Source: an uncultured Lachnospiraceae bacterium (GTDB lineage: Bacteria > Bacillota > Clostridia > Lachnospirales > Lachnospiraceae). Taken from it: a DNA stretch of 64,000 nt. Of this stretch, positions 17,933-26,676 are shown in pieces. The notes beneath the pieces were generated by a model that did no database searches, was not told the DNA's origin, and saw only the letters and a program-made list of their open reading frames with translations. Numbering within the stretch: the stretch's first letter is position 1; each line of letters opens with the position of its first letter. Location of the stretch: positions 1 to 64,000 of the forward strand of contig CANOMQ010000017.1 of NCBI GenBank assembly GCA_947567595.1. The letters run 5' to 3'. The translations under genes and the position numbers were made by a program.

Positions 17933-19354
17933 TCAAAATTGTATCGGCATAACCTCCTCCGTCAGCGGCAACATCTGATATTCGGGAAACTGTTCAATCA
18001 GGTCATTGATGCAGAGCGTCGTATTGTATACAACGTCATGTGCAAGCATCACAATCTTTTTTCTGCCAAGCGTGCTGTCCTTTGCATTCGCAAGTAAAAG
18101 CTCAGGGGTTGACGTATGTACTGCGTCCTCTAAGCTTGCATTCCAATCAAAATAAATATACCCTTTTTCGGTCATGGTCTCGGCAATGTCCTCATAAACC
18201 TTTTTGTTATAGGAATTGATGCTTCCTCCCGGAAAACGGAACAGCTTTGCCTCCACCCCCGTCGCCTCATAGACAACCGCCTTTGCCTTCTCAAAATCCG
18301 CTACATAGGTGTCAACGCTCTGATACAGCGAGTTGTAATCATGGCTGTAACAATGAATGCCGATGGTATGCCCTTCCGCCACAATCCGCTTTGCAACCTC
18401 CGGGTGCCGCTCCACGTTTTTCCCGACAAGGAAAAAAGTCGCCTTAATATTGTGCTCCTTTAAGGCGTCTAAGACAGCGTTTGTGTTTTCCGGCGAAGGA
18501 CCATCGTCAAAGGTCAGATACATGGTCTTAGGGTGAAGATAAAGCTCCACCCCTGACACGATTGATGCGGCTAGCTGCTTTTGGTATTCGTCCGATGCCA
18601 AAAGCGCACACTCTTTTTTATTGGAAAGAAAACCCGTTTCCACCAAGCAGGCAGGCATCGTTGTCTCCCTGATGACATAAAGGTTCTCGTTCGCAAGAAT
18701 GCTGCGGTCGCGCGCGTCGGTGTTGTCCGTGAGCTGCTGCTGCATAAGCTGTGCCAGCCGTTTGCTGTCGGCTTCGCTATCCGCGCTGTAATACGTCTCT
18801 ATGCCGTGCACGCTCTCAACGTCCTCGTCGCAGGAGTTCTGATGAATGCTGATATAAATGGTCGCACCGTTTTCATTTGCCAGCTTGACACGCTCCTCAA
18901 GGGAGATGGTCTCATCGCCCTCACGCGTCATCAAAACCTCATAGCCGCGCTCATTCAGCAGTTTTTTTATCTGCATTGCAATCTTTAAATTAATGTCCTT
19001 TTCCAGCACGGCTCCGCGCATACAGCCGCCGTCAGCCCCGCCATGTCCCGCGTCAACCACAATCAGCGGATTGGAGGCGTCCCTTACCGGAATGAGCGGT
19101 TCCTTTTGGATTAACGCGTCCGCCTGTGTTATGACTTCCTGAAGCGCAAAGACCGGAAGCGGTTCCATCACAACCACCTCAACTTCCTTTTGCCGCCAGT
19201 GAACAGCAGTCCACTCGGCAATTGCTTGCACGGCGCAAAACAAGATACACACTGCCACAGCCGTTGTCAAAAATATCCACAATCCCCTTCTGTCAGCCCT
19301 TCTGACAACTCTTCTCCTGACTGTTCTTTGATATGGTACATACCCTGCGTACAT
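17933..19354 (-). CDS. N-acetylmuramoyl-L-alanine amidase fused to polysaccharide deacetylase
   Basis: About 473 residues. After an Arg-rich cytoplasmic tail and a membrane helix (about 24-46) comes an Amidase_3 domain with zinc ligands in DAGHGGADGG, the Glu of VLEKD, the His of ISIHQNS and the catalytic Glu of VETGFLSN. A NodB deacetylase domain follows, with TFDDGPSP near 310, HCYSHDY near 366 and FRFPGG near 410. The first cuts the glycan-peptide bond, the second removes N-acetyl groups; both act outside the membrane on the wall. The longest frame starts at 19432, but the ATG at 19354 has a GGGGG site and a better N-terminus. Last gene of the two-component operon. The fusion is uncommon. 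Confidence 0.88.
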   Translation of the reverse strand: MYAGYVPYQRTVRRRVVRRADRRGLWIFLTTAVAVCILFCAVQAIAEWTAVHWRQKEVEVVVMEPLPVFALQEVITQADALIQKEPLIPVRDASNPLIVVDAGHGGADGGCMRGAVLEKDINLKIAMQIKKLLNERGYEVLMTREGDETISLEERVKLANENGATIYISIHQNSCDEDVESVHGIETYYSADSEADSKRLAQLMQQQLTDNTDARDRSILANENLYVIRETTMPACLVETGFLSNKKECALLASDEYQKQLAASIVSGVELYLHPKTMYLTFDDGPSPENTNAVLDALKEHNIKATFFLVGKNVERHPEVAKRIVAEGHTIGIHCYSHDYNSLYQSVDTYVADFEKAKAVVYEATGVEAKLFRFPGGSINSYNKKVYEDIAETMTEKGYIYFDWNASLEDAVHTSTPELLLANAKDSTLGRKKIVMLAHDVVYNTTLCINDLIEQFPEYQMLPLTEEVMPIQF

Positions 19355-19483
19355 CAATAAAGCCCCCTTCTTCTTCGGTAATTTTCCCTTATATGAAATC
19401 CTTACCAAAAGAATACACGAGCGCTCCATCAAACTATCATATTTTCCCCATCAAATTGACATAAATTTTACATCAAAGTTGCA

Positions 19484-20374
19484 TCATCTTGAAATTTTCA
19501 GAAACAGTTCGTTAATCCCTTCATAAAATCCGACCGTAACAACCGTATTTCCGTTATCCACACCCGCAAATTTATATTTTTGATAATCCGAAGTGGTCTC
19601 CATCAGCGGATTAGTGTCCTCATAAGCTTCCTGCCCTGTCAAGCCAAGATATTCGCTCCATTTTGCCACCATGTTATCCGAATCGATATCCGCCCATGTA
19701 CTTTTTGCAGTCCTGACATAAAATTCATAGACCAGCCCCGTGTCCGCATCAATATAGACATCAAGAAGACAGCCTTCCTTGTTTGCGTTCTGCTGTCCGG
19801 TCTTTAGGCTGATTTTCCACACAGACAGATTGTTCCTTGGCTCAAGCACATCAATCGCCGAGTAAAGCACCGCACTGTGCGTCGCTGCCGTAACGCTCCT
19901 TACCTCCTCGGGAAGAATTGCAAGCGTATGCATCTTGGCAAGCTCCGTATTACACCGCTCGTAAATCTGCTCTTCCGTAATCTCCTTATCGGAAGGTTCC
20001 TGATGATTGACCACGAACGCATAATTCCCTGTCAGATTATTATAATCCATATCCGTCTCTACCTTTGTGAGCGCGCTCGCCTCACTCTCGGGGAGCACTT
20101 GATTGGTCAGGCATTTTGACAAAATATAGAGCTTTTCATTACTGTTTAGCGAATAGCGGTAACCCTCTCCGTTTCCTTCCACTGCCTCCGACTGTATTTT
20201 GTTGAGTGTATAACGGTCCCTGTATTTTGAGAGCTGCTCCGGTCCCCATACCGCGCCAAAAACGACAAAAGCCGTTCCAATGACCAATAACACAATAATA
20301 TACTTTTGGCTTCTGTATTGATGCCTGCCCTTACTCCCGCTCCGACTCTTCTTCCTGCCCATCTGTACGTTCAT
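19484..20374 (-). CDS. Membrane-anchored extracytoplasmic protein of unknown function
   Basis: 296 residues: a basic N-terminus, one membrane helix (about 24-46) and an outer domain with no motif I recognise. Its ATG overlaps the kinase stop by four bases, the mark of translational coupling. The position directly after an HK, before a wall hydrolase, is where YycH/YycI-type kinase regulators sit in Bacillus, but the sequence similarity is not obvious to me. A sensor-accessory role is inference. Confidence 0.8.
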   Translation of the reverse strand: MNVQMGRKKSRSGSKGRHQYRSQKYIIVLLVIGTAFVVFGAVWGPEQLSKYRDRYTLNKIQSEAVEGNGEGYRYSLNSNEKLYILSKCLTNQVLPESEASALTKVETDMDYNNLTGNYAFVVNHQEPSDKEITEEQIYERCNTELAKMHTLAILPEEVRSVTAATHSAVLYSAIDVLEPRNNLSVWKISLKTGQQNANKEGCLLDVYIDADTGLVYEFYVRTAKSTWADIDSDNMVAKWSEYLGLTGQEAYEDTNPLMETTSDYQKYKFAGVDNGNTVVTVGFYEGINELFLKISR

Positions 20375-21783
20375 ACATCATTCTCTCCGTCCGTATTTTT
20401 GATTAAAAAGCTAAAACAGCTCCCTTCGCCAAGTGTGCTCTCAATAAAAAGCTCACTCCCATGCAGCGAAAGCACCTGTGTGCACAAGGATAATCCAAGC
20501 CCCGCACCATTCCTGCTCCTTGAACGCGATTTATCCACCATGTAAAATGCCTCCGTAATACGGCTGCATTCCTCCTCGGGAATACCAACACCGTAATCCC
20601 TGACACTGAACAAATAGCCGTCTTCGTGCTGTTCTCCCCGCACTTCAATTATTCCGCCAGCATCAGATGCCTTGTATGCATTGTCAATCAAATTTAAAAG
20701 CACGGACTTTAAGAGATTGACTTCCACGTATACCACCCCGGCATCATACACAATATCAAGAACCACTCCCTCAATCGTACCATAAATCTCTTTCAGGTAT
20801 TCAAACAGCTCCGATACGTCCGTTTCCTGTAGCTCCAGTTCGCCGCGCTTCATTACCACAATGTCCAAAAGCCGAAACGACATCGTTTCCAACCGCTTCC
20901 CTTCCGTATAAATATAATTTGCCGAAAGAAACTGCTTTTCCTCATCAAGCTTTCTTGAACGCAGCAAATCCGCGTATCCGATAATCGAAGTAAGCGGCGT
21001 TTTTAATTCATGCGAAAACGCCCCGATAAAGTCCTCCCTTGCACGCACTTCATTTTCAAGCTGCTGCATGTTTTTTTTCAGCGCGTGCGCCATCTTATTA
21101 AAATCAACCGTAAGCTGTCCGAGCTCATCATTACTGACACGCTTTGCACGATAGGCGTAATCCCCTGCCGCCATCTTTTTTGTCGCCTTTGTCAAAAGAC
21201 GGATCGGCTTTGTAATCCACCCTGATATAATCCACATAATGACAATACTGGTAAAAAGCATCAAGACCGTCACCTGTCTGTAAATATGAAATCCTCGCTG
21301 CCGTTCCTCAAAAATACCCGTCACATCATGCAGCGTTTCCAAATACAAAACCCGGTCAAGCGCATCCAACATCATACCGGTCTGGATATAATAATATTCC
21401 CCGTCCTGCACCACTTGATAAATGCGCGTTTCTTTGTCAATCTGCATCAAAAAGTCGATCTTCTGCGCAAAGCCCTCGCTCGCGTATAAAAACTGCCCTT
21501 CCTCGTCGGATATCCGAAGAAGCCTTCCGCCCTGCCCGCTCGCCTCAAGCTTGATGCCAATTTCTTCAATCGTTGAATTTTGCAGCATGTCATACTTTGA
21601 CGGGATATTGAGCGCCGCCGTCTCAAACGCAAACTGCAGGATACTGCTTTCGTCCAGTGCCTGCCCAACCTCTCTTTGCATGGAAGCATCAAATACATAA
21701 TTCACAAAAAAATACCCGCTTACTCCCAATGCGATTGCCAAAATCAGCACTGTACTCAGCAATATTTTATATGAAAACTTCAT
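20371..21783 (-). CDS. Sensor histidine kinase with HAMP domain
   Basis: 470 residues. Two membrane helices (about 7-26 and 170-190) flank an outer domain of about 140 residues. Next come a HAMP domain (ITKPIRLLTKATKKM), the H-box FSHELKTPLTSIIGY near 262, the N-box LLNLIDNAYKAS and G-boxes DYGVGIP and GAGLGLSLC. Second gene after the regulator, with a gap of 56 bases. The likely signal is envelope state, judged from the genes downstream. Confidence 0.91.
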   Translation of the reverse strand: MKFSYKILLSTVLILAIALGVSGYFFVNYVFDASMQREVGQALDESSILQFAFETAALNIPSKYDMLQNSTIEEIGIKLEASGQGGRLLRISDEEGQFLYASEGFAQKIDFLMQIDKETRIYQVVQDGEYYYIQTGMMLDALDRVLYLETLHDVTGIFEERQRGFHIYRQVTVLMLFTSIVIMWIISGWITKPIRLLTKATKKMAAGDYAYRAKRVSNDELGQLTVDFNKMAHALKKNMQQLENEVRAREDFIGAFSHELKTPLTSIIGYADLLRSRKLDEEKQFLSANYIYTEGKRLETMSFRLLDIVVMKRGELELQETDVSELFEYLKEIYGTIEGVVLDIVYDAGVVYVEVNLLKSVLLNLIDNAYKASDAGGIIEVRGEQHEDGYLFSVRDYGVGIPEEECSRITEAFYMVDKSRSRSRNGAGLGLSLCTQVLSLHGSELFIESTLGEGSCFSFLIKNTDGENDV

Positions 21784-21839
21784 TTATCCATTCCTTCCTG
21801 CTTTCGATAACCTGTAAATCTGTGTTCTGCACAAATTTT

Positions 21840-22496
21840 TCAATCTACTTCCAAACGGTACCCGACCTTATAGACTGCCACAAGATTATTCTCCCAGCCA
21901 AGCTTTTTACGAAGGCGCTGCACGTGCAGCTCAAGCGTCCTGCTGTCAGACAGGTATTCGTCTCCCCATACCTTCTCATAGAGACGCTCCTTAAAAAGCG
22001 CCACATTTTTATTCTGTATAAACAGCACCAAAAGACCATATTCCTTATTAGTCAGCGCTACAGGCTTTCCGCCCCGCGTCACCTTATGCGCTTCCATATC
22101 CACGACGACATCGCCTGCCACAAGCATTTTTTCCGCAATGTTATACCTGCGCAGCACCACTTCCACGCGTGCCACAAGCTCCACAACCTCAAACGGCTTT
22201 ACCAAATAGTCCTCCGCACCAAGCTTTAGCCCCTTCACCCTGTCTTTCACATCGTGCTTTGCCGTAATGAAAATGACAGGGATTTTTAATGGGCGTATGT
22301 ATTCCATAATGTCATAACCGTCCGCTCCCGGAAGCATGATATCAAGCAAAATCAAATCAAAATGCTCCCGTTCAATTAAGTCAATCGCCACAAGACCGTC
22401 CTGTACGGCTTTGCAGTCATACCCCGCCGCAGAAAGATTGATATCTATTAAATCACATATTGTTTTTTCGTCGTCTACAATTAATATTTTTATCAT
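21840..22496 (-). CDS. OmpR/PhoB-family response regulator
   Basis: 218 residues. The receiver has IVDDEKT, the Asp of LILLDIMLP, Thr of VIFITAKH and Lys of EDYLVKPF. The winged-helix domain includes LTNKEYGLLVLF and ends in YKVGYRLEVD. The start at 22496 begins directly with MIKILIVDDEK; the longer open frame to 22703 only runs through the gene upstream in another frame and is rejected. Partner of the kinase that follows. Confidence 0.92.
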   Translation of the reverse strand: MIKILIVDDEKTICDLIDINLSAAGYDCKAVQDGLVAIDLIEREHFDLILLDIMLPGADGYDIMEYIRPLKIPVIFITAKHDVKDRVKGLKLGAEDYLVKPFEVVELVARVEVVLRRYNIAEKMLVAGDVVVDMEAHKVTRGGKPVALTNKEYGLLVLFIQNKNVALFKERLYEKVWGDEYLSDSRTLELHVQRLRKKLGWENNLVAVYKVGYRLEVD

Positions 22497-22509
22497 CTGT
22501 TTTTTTCTC

Positions 22510-23727
22510 CTATTCCGCCCAGCCCCAGTAAGCGCGTATTTTGCCCAAAAGCAGTTCCATATTGTCCGTGTCCGAAAATTGATAATGCTCCACAAAATCC
22601 ATGTCCGTGTCAAATCCGCCTGTACGCTGATAATACACCGAACATTTATTCTCAACCAAGAGTTCTCCATGCGCGCCCTCTTTGCTGTACTGCGCCCACA
22701 CAACCAAATCCTTCATGCCATCGCCATCCATGTCTTTTCCGCTCATTCCCTTTAAAGAATAAAGATTGTCCATATCTCCCATCGGCTGAAAACACCACAC
22801 GATATTCCCGTCCGTGTTAATCATATAAATCATAAAAATATCATAGTCCGCCATAGAAAATACACCGGGCAGTACCTTGAGCTTTCCCAGCTTTTCATAT
22901 GTCCTCCAATAACTTTGTTCCTCTATCACACGAAAGCCATTATCCAAAAGCTCCTGCTGTGTCGTTGCCGTATAAAGAAATTCGGTGGAATTGCCATCGC
23001 GCACAAAAGATATGATGCATTTTGCACTTTTGTTCATATCAAAACGGTTGAGCTTGTCATTAATCCGCCAGTCCCGGTAAAAGGAACCTTGATCTTTCTC
23101 TTGAAAAAGAACCTCCCCGATTTTGTACATTTTTCCGGCATAATTTCCCGAATCATTGACACATCCTGCTATCAGAATGATATCCATCAGTCCGTCGTGG
23201 TTCATATCCGCAAATGCCACCGACACCATATCCACAATTGGCTGTGTGAGGCTTCCTTTGATAGTATAGTTGCACTCCAGCATATTAGTCTTATATACAA
23301 CCGTTCCATCCTTGTCTGCAAGAAACACTGCAGCCCTGTGATATTTTTTGTCAATTGCCGTGATAAAGCGCACTGTCGGAACGCTTTGGAGCACAACCGC
23401 GTCCTCGTCGCTGATTTGATTGATGTCCAGCGGTCTTGTCACTTCCGTATCAAGAAATTCGCCGTCCTCGCCTTTTTCCATGCTCTTTGTTACCAACGGT
23501 ATGTCAAATACGTGTTTTTCCACAATTTCATAATCCTGTGCTTTGATATCCTCAAGTGTTTTGATTGCTTCAAAAGACTGCATGTAGCTTTGATATTCTT
23601 TTAACGTATCGTCCCGTACTTGCTCCTGTGCCGCTGCATTGACATGAAATACAATGCTTATGAAAAACACGGCAATGCATAGCTTTTGTATCCGTTTTTG
23701 GAGATTGTTATTTCGTCTTTTCCTCAC
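22510..23727 (-). CDS. Secreted FG-GAP/VCBS-like repeat protein
   Basis: 405 residues with a basic N-terminus and signal peptide (about 12-33, ending near NAAAQEQ). Two calcium-binding loops of DxxxDG type are visible, in ADMNHDGLMDI and GKDMDGDGMKDLVVW, typical of FG-GAP or VCBS blades. It would form an extracytoplasmic propeller-like domain. First gene of an operon followed 13 bases later by the response regulator. A role as outside sensor or ligand-binding partner for the kinase is inference. I do not recognise a named family. Confidence 0.8.
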   Translation of the reverse strand: MRKRRNNNLQKRIQKLCIAVFFISIVFHVNAAAQEQVRDDTLKEYQSYMQSFEAIKTLEDIKAQDYEIVEKHVFDIPLVTKSMEKGEDGEFLDTEVTRPLDINQISDEDAVVLQSVPTVRFITAIDKKYHRAAVFLADKDGTVVYKTNMLECNYTIKGSLTQPIVDMVSVAFADMNHDGLMDIILIAGCVNDSGNYAGKMYKIGEVLFQEKDQGSFYRDWRINDKLNRFDMNKSAKCIISFVRDGNSTEFLYTATTQQELLDNGFRVIEEQSYWRTYEKLGKLKVLPGVFSMADYDIFMIYMINTDGNIVWCFQPMGDMDNLYSLKGMSGKDMDGDGMKDLVVWAQYSKEGAHGELLVENKCSVYYQRTGGFDTDMDFVEHYQFSDTDNMELLLGKIRAYWGWAE

Positions 23728-23751
23728 TACATCATCACCCTTTCGCTATTC

Positions 23752-23780
23752 AGTATAGCATTAACGATTTTTTTACTCAA
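23752..23780 (-). promoter_or_regulatory. Predicted sigma-A promoter of the 23727-17933 operon
   Basis: Minus-strand TTGAGT, 17-base spacer, TATACT with TG one base upstream (extended -10), about 25 bases before the start. Confidence 0.7.
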
Positions 23781-23853
23781 TTCTTTTTGGCAATTCTTTT
23801 TGCATCATATTTGCATCTTTCTTTTTATTCTTACTGCGCATTCTCTATTTTTT

Positions 23854-23862
23854 TGTTATACT
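23854..23862 (+). promoter_or_regulatory. Extended -10 element before apbE
   Basis: Plus-strand TGTTATACT about 65 bases before the apbE start; the -35 is poor. It is divergent to the promoter at 23752-23780 with about 75 bases between. Confidence 0.5.
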
Positions 23863-23926
23863 ATTTACAATGAAAAATCCATTACAGGCAGTCCTGCTGA
23901 TTACACCTATCAAAGGAGACATACTG

Positions 23927-25018
23927 ATGCTTTATTTAAAAAAATCCTTATTTATACCTATGTTCCTGTTTCTTTCCTGTGGAATTTTTTTGTTAAGCTC
24001 CTGCGCAAAAAAGCCCGGTGTCAAACCGGTTTCCAAGACGGGCTTTGCCTTTGATACGGTTGTTACCATTACCATATATGACAAGGAAAAAAGTGCTGTT
24101 TTGGACAAATGCTTTGATTTATGCGAAACCTATGAAGCGCTCTTTAGCACCACGCGCGCAGATTCCGAGGTTTGGGCAATCAACAACAGCAATGGAATGC
24201 CTGTTCCTGTATCCTTTGAAACGGCATCGCTGATACAGTCCGCGCTTTTTTGGTGTGAGCAATCAGACGGTGTTTTGGATTTGACGATGTTTCCGATTTC
24301 TAAGAAATGGTGTATCTCCATGCAGTCGGCATGTAAATCAGATAATCCCGATTATGAATACTATATTCCTGATTCCGCCAGCCTGAACAGTCTGCTTGAA
24401 CATGTCGATTACAAAAATGTGGTCATTTCTGATGAAAACGGGAAAATTGCAGCTTATGATGAGGCGCTTTCTGATGCGCTTTCTTATAGCGTACAGCTTT
24501 TAGACGAAGAGGCGGCGATCGATTTGGGATTTCTTGCAAAAGGATATATTGCGGACAGACTTAAGGAGTTTCTGCTTTCCGAAGGGATTGACAGCGGGAT
24601 TATCAGTCTTGGCGGAAATATTCTTTTAATTGGGGAAAAGCCAGACGGCTGCGCATTTCAGATTGGGATACAAAAGCCCTTTGGGAATGCAGGCGAGATT
24701 ATTGACACAGTAAAAGAAACTGACACGAGTGTCGTTTCTTCGGGATGTTATGAGCGGTATTTTTCGGACGAAAAAAGCGGACGGATTTATCATCATATTT
24801 TTGATGTAAAAACAGGAGAACCTGTGCAAAATGAACTCCTTGGAGTAACGATTATCTGTGATTCGTCACTTCAAGGAGATGCGCTTAGTACGTATTGTTA
24901 TATCTTGGGACTTGAGGAAGGAATGAAACTGGTGCAGTCACTTGACGGAGTTCAGGCAGTGTTTGTGACGAAGGATTATGAGGTCATCAAATCCTATCCT
25001 TCCCCGAGCCACTCTTAG
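23927..25018 (+). CDS. apbE: FAD:protein FMN transferase (ApbE lipoprotein)
   Basis: 363 residues. A lipoprotein signal ends in LLSSC, so it is anchored outside the membrane. ApbE landmarks are FAFDTVVTITIY near 45, IDLGFLAKGYIADRL near 208, VSSGCYERYF near 265, HHIFDVKTGEP and QGDALSTYCYILG. The enzyme moves FMN from FAD onto a Thr/Ser of target proteins, including RnfG and RnfD. The rnf genes lie just beyond on the opposite strand, so Rnf is the likely substrate. The start at 23927 has AAAGGAG eight bases upstream; the longer frame from 23870 lacks one. The 3' end overlaps convergent tatD by four bases. Confidence 0.93.
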   Translation: MLYLKKSLFIPMFLFLSCGIFLLSSCAKKPGVKPVSKTGFAFDTVVTITIYDKEKSAVLDKCFDLCETYEALFSTTRADSEVWAINNSNGMPVPVSFETASLIQSALFWCEQSDGVLDLTMFPISKKWCISMQSACKSDNPDYEYYIPDSASLNSLLEHVDYKNVVISDENGKIAAYDEALSDALSYSVQLLDEEAAIDLGFLAKGYIADRLKEFLLSEGIDSGIISLGGNILLIGEKPDGCAFQIGIQKPFGNAGEIIDTVKETDTSVVSSGCYERYFSDEKSGRIYHHIFDVKTGEPVQNELLGVTIICDSSLQGDALSTYCYILGLEEGMKLVQSLDGVQAVFVTKDYEVIKSYPSPSHS

Positions 25019-25818
25019 ATGTTATTGCCTTTTTCATCCCCCGCTATCCCAAAGACCCGCTCCGTATTCTCTCGCGCGCGTTGTATCAGCACGTCCTCTG
25101 CTACCTTCATATACTTCGCCAATTCGTGTACAACGTACACAACATTCTGCGGAACATTTGTTCTTGATAACCCCGGCACATTCCGCGGTGTCAGATATGG
25201 TGCGTCCGTCTCCACCAAAATCCGGTCAAGCGGAATGATGGACACTGCCTCCCGCAATTCCTTCGCGCGGCGGTCATCGCAAATCCAACCCGTAATTCCA
25301 ATCGAAAAGCCCATCGAAAGATACCGGTCAAGCGTCCGCTTATCTCCGGTAAAACAATGCACCACCGATTTCTCACAAATCTTAGGATGCTTTTTAAACC
25401 GTTTCACAAAATCGTCCGCCGCACTGCGCTCATGGAGAAACAACGGCTTATCAAGCTTCTTGGCAAGCACAATCTGCTTTTCCAGACACCGAATTTGATT
25501 TTCCTTTGTGGAAAACATCCTGTCATAATCCAACCCGCACTCCCCCACGGCGACAATCTTTGGATTTTCGGTAATCATTCGCTCAATTTCCTCAAAATCC
25601 TCCCGTTTTGCCCGGTCTGCGTTATGCGGATGAATCCCCGCTGTGCCAAACACCTCATGCGTTTTCACAAAATCGTCAATCCTTCTGTTCTCCTTCGGAT
25701 CCGTCCCCGTCAAAATACAACATACCCCGTTCTCCTTCGCCTCCCGTATCACGCGCTCCGGCTCTGGAAACTGCTTACAGAACAGATTCAACCCAATATC
25801 ATAATACTTTAACTGCAT
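25015..25818 (-). CDS. tatD: TatD family hydrolase (3'-5' nuclease)
   Basis: 267 residues of TIM-barrel metal hydrolase. The N-terminus reads YYDIGLNL, as in true TatD, not the HxH start of YcfH/YabD-type proteins. Metal ligands lie in GIHPHNAD near 69, GECGLDYD near 100, VVHCFTGD near 155 and VETDAPYL near 206. TatD degrades single-stranded DNA and RNA and has been linked to repair. The start at 25818 has AAAGGA six bases upstream. It is 18 bases after rnfB and probably co-transcribed; a direct link to Rnf is not apparent. Confidence 0.9.
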   Translation of the reverse strand: MQLKYYDIGLNLFCKQFPEPERVIREAKENGVCCILTGTDPKENRRIDDFVKTHEVFGTAGIHPHNADRAKREDFEEIERMITENPKIVAVGECGLDYDRMFSTKENQIRCLEKQIVLAKKLDKPLFLHERSAADDFVKRFKKHPKICEKSVVHCFTGDKRTLDRYLSMGFSIGITGWICDDRRAKELREAVSIIPLDRILVETDAPYLTPRNVPGLSRTNVPQNVVYVVHELAKYMKVAEDVLIQRARENTERVFGIAGDEKGNNI

Positions 25819-25836
25819 CCTAATTCCTTTCTGCAT

Positions 25837-26643
25837 TTAAACAGACGACACTTCCAAAATAATCTTCTTCGGGCACTTTTCCTTGCACGCGCCGCACCCC
25901 GTACACTTCGACTGGTCGATATGCGCGTTAAAATCCGTCACGGTAATCGCCTCCGCAGGGCACGCCTTCACACACAGCCCGCAGCCGATACAGCCCGTCT
26001 TACACGCCTTCATCGTCACAGGTCCCTTATCCTTCGAGCTGCACGCCACCGCAACCTTTGCGTCATAGGGAATCAGCTCAATCAGCCCTTTCGGACAAGC
26101 CGCAACGCACTTTCCGCACGCCTTGCACTTCTCCCTGTCAACCTTCGCAATCCCGTCCACGATGTGTATCGCGTCAAACGGGCACGCCTTGACACAGTTT
26201 CCATACCCAAGACAGCCGTGATTGCAGGACTTCGCGCCGCCGTCCGGCACATACTTCACCATGCCGCAGTCCTCGACGCCCGTGTATTCATAATTCTTCT
26301 GCGTCTTCTCACAGTCGCCCACGCACTGTACAAACGCCGTCATGCGCACCGTTTCCCCTGCTTCAACGCCCATGATTTCCGCGACCTTGGCGCCGACCGT
26401 CTCACCGCCGACAGGACATGCGTTCACCGCAGCCTCGCCCTTTGCAATCGCGGCAGCAAGTCCCGAACAGCCCGGATAGCCACAGCCTCCGCAGTTATTT
26501 CCGGGAAGCACACCAAGCACCGCTTCCTCCCGCTCATCTACCTCCACCTTAAACACAATACTTGCAATCCCAAGGAAAATCCCCAAAATCAAACCGACCG
26601 CACCGACCACAATCAAAGCAGTCAAAATTGCCGAAATATTCAT
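25837..26643 (-). CDS. rnfB: Rnf electron transport complex subunit B (ferredoxin-binding)
   Basis: 268 residues. One N-terminal membrane helix is followed by a four-cysteine Fe-S motif (NNCGGCGYPGC with a later CPVGG). Several ferredoxin clusters follow: CLGYGNCVKACP, CKACGKCVAACP, CIGCGLCVKACP and CTGCGACKEKCP. RnfB takes electrons from reduced ferredoxin into the Rnf complex. ATG 26643 fits the family N-terminus (MNISAILTA); ATG 26655 is an alternative nearer the AGGAG site. Last rnf gene of a six-gene operon. Confidence 0.95.
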   Translation of the reverse strand: MNISAILTALIVVGAVGLILGIFLGIASIVFKVEVDEREEAVLGVLPGNNCGGCGYPGCSGLAAAIAKGEAAVNACPVGGETVGAKVAEIMGVEAGETVRMTAFVQCVGDCEKTQKNYEYTGVEDCGMVKYVPDGGAKSCNHGCLGYGNCVKACPFDAIHIVDGIAKVDREKCKACGKCVAACPKGLIELIPYDAKVAVACSSKDKGPVTMKACKTGCIGCGLCVKACPAEAITVTDFNAHIDQSKCTGCGACKEKCPKKIILEVSSV

Positions 26644-26676
26644 ACCTATTACCATGCTCCTTTCCAGCGTTCCTTT

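Noticed and set aside
22497-22703. Longer response regulator starting at 22703
   Set aside because: It overlaps the upstream secreted-protein gene in another frame, and the shorter form starts exactly at the receiver domain.
25015-25018. Frameshift or fusion of apbE and tatD
   Set aside because: They are convergent genes overlapping by four bases, both complete.
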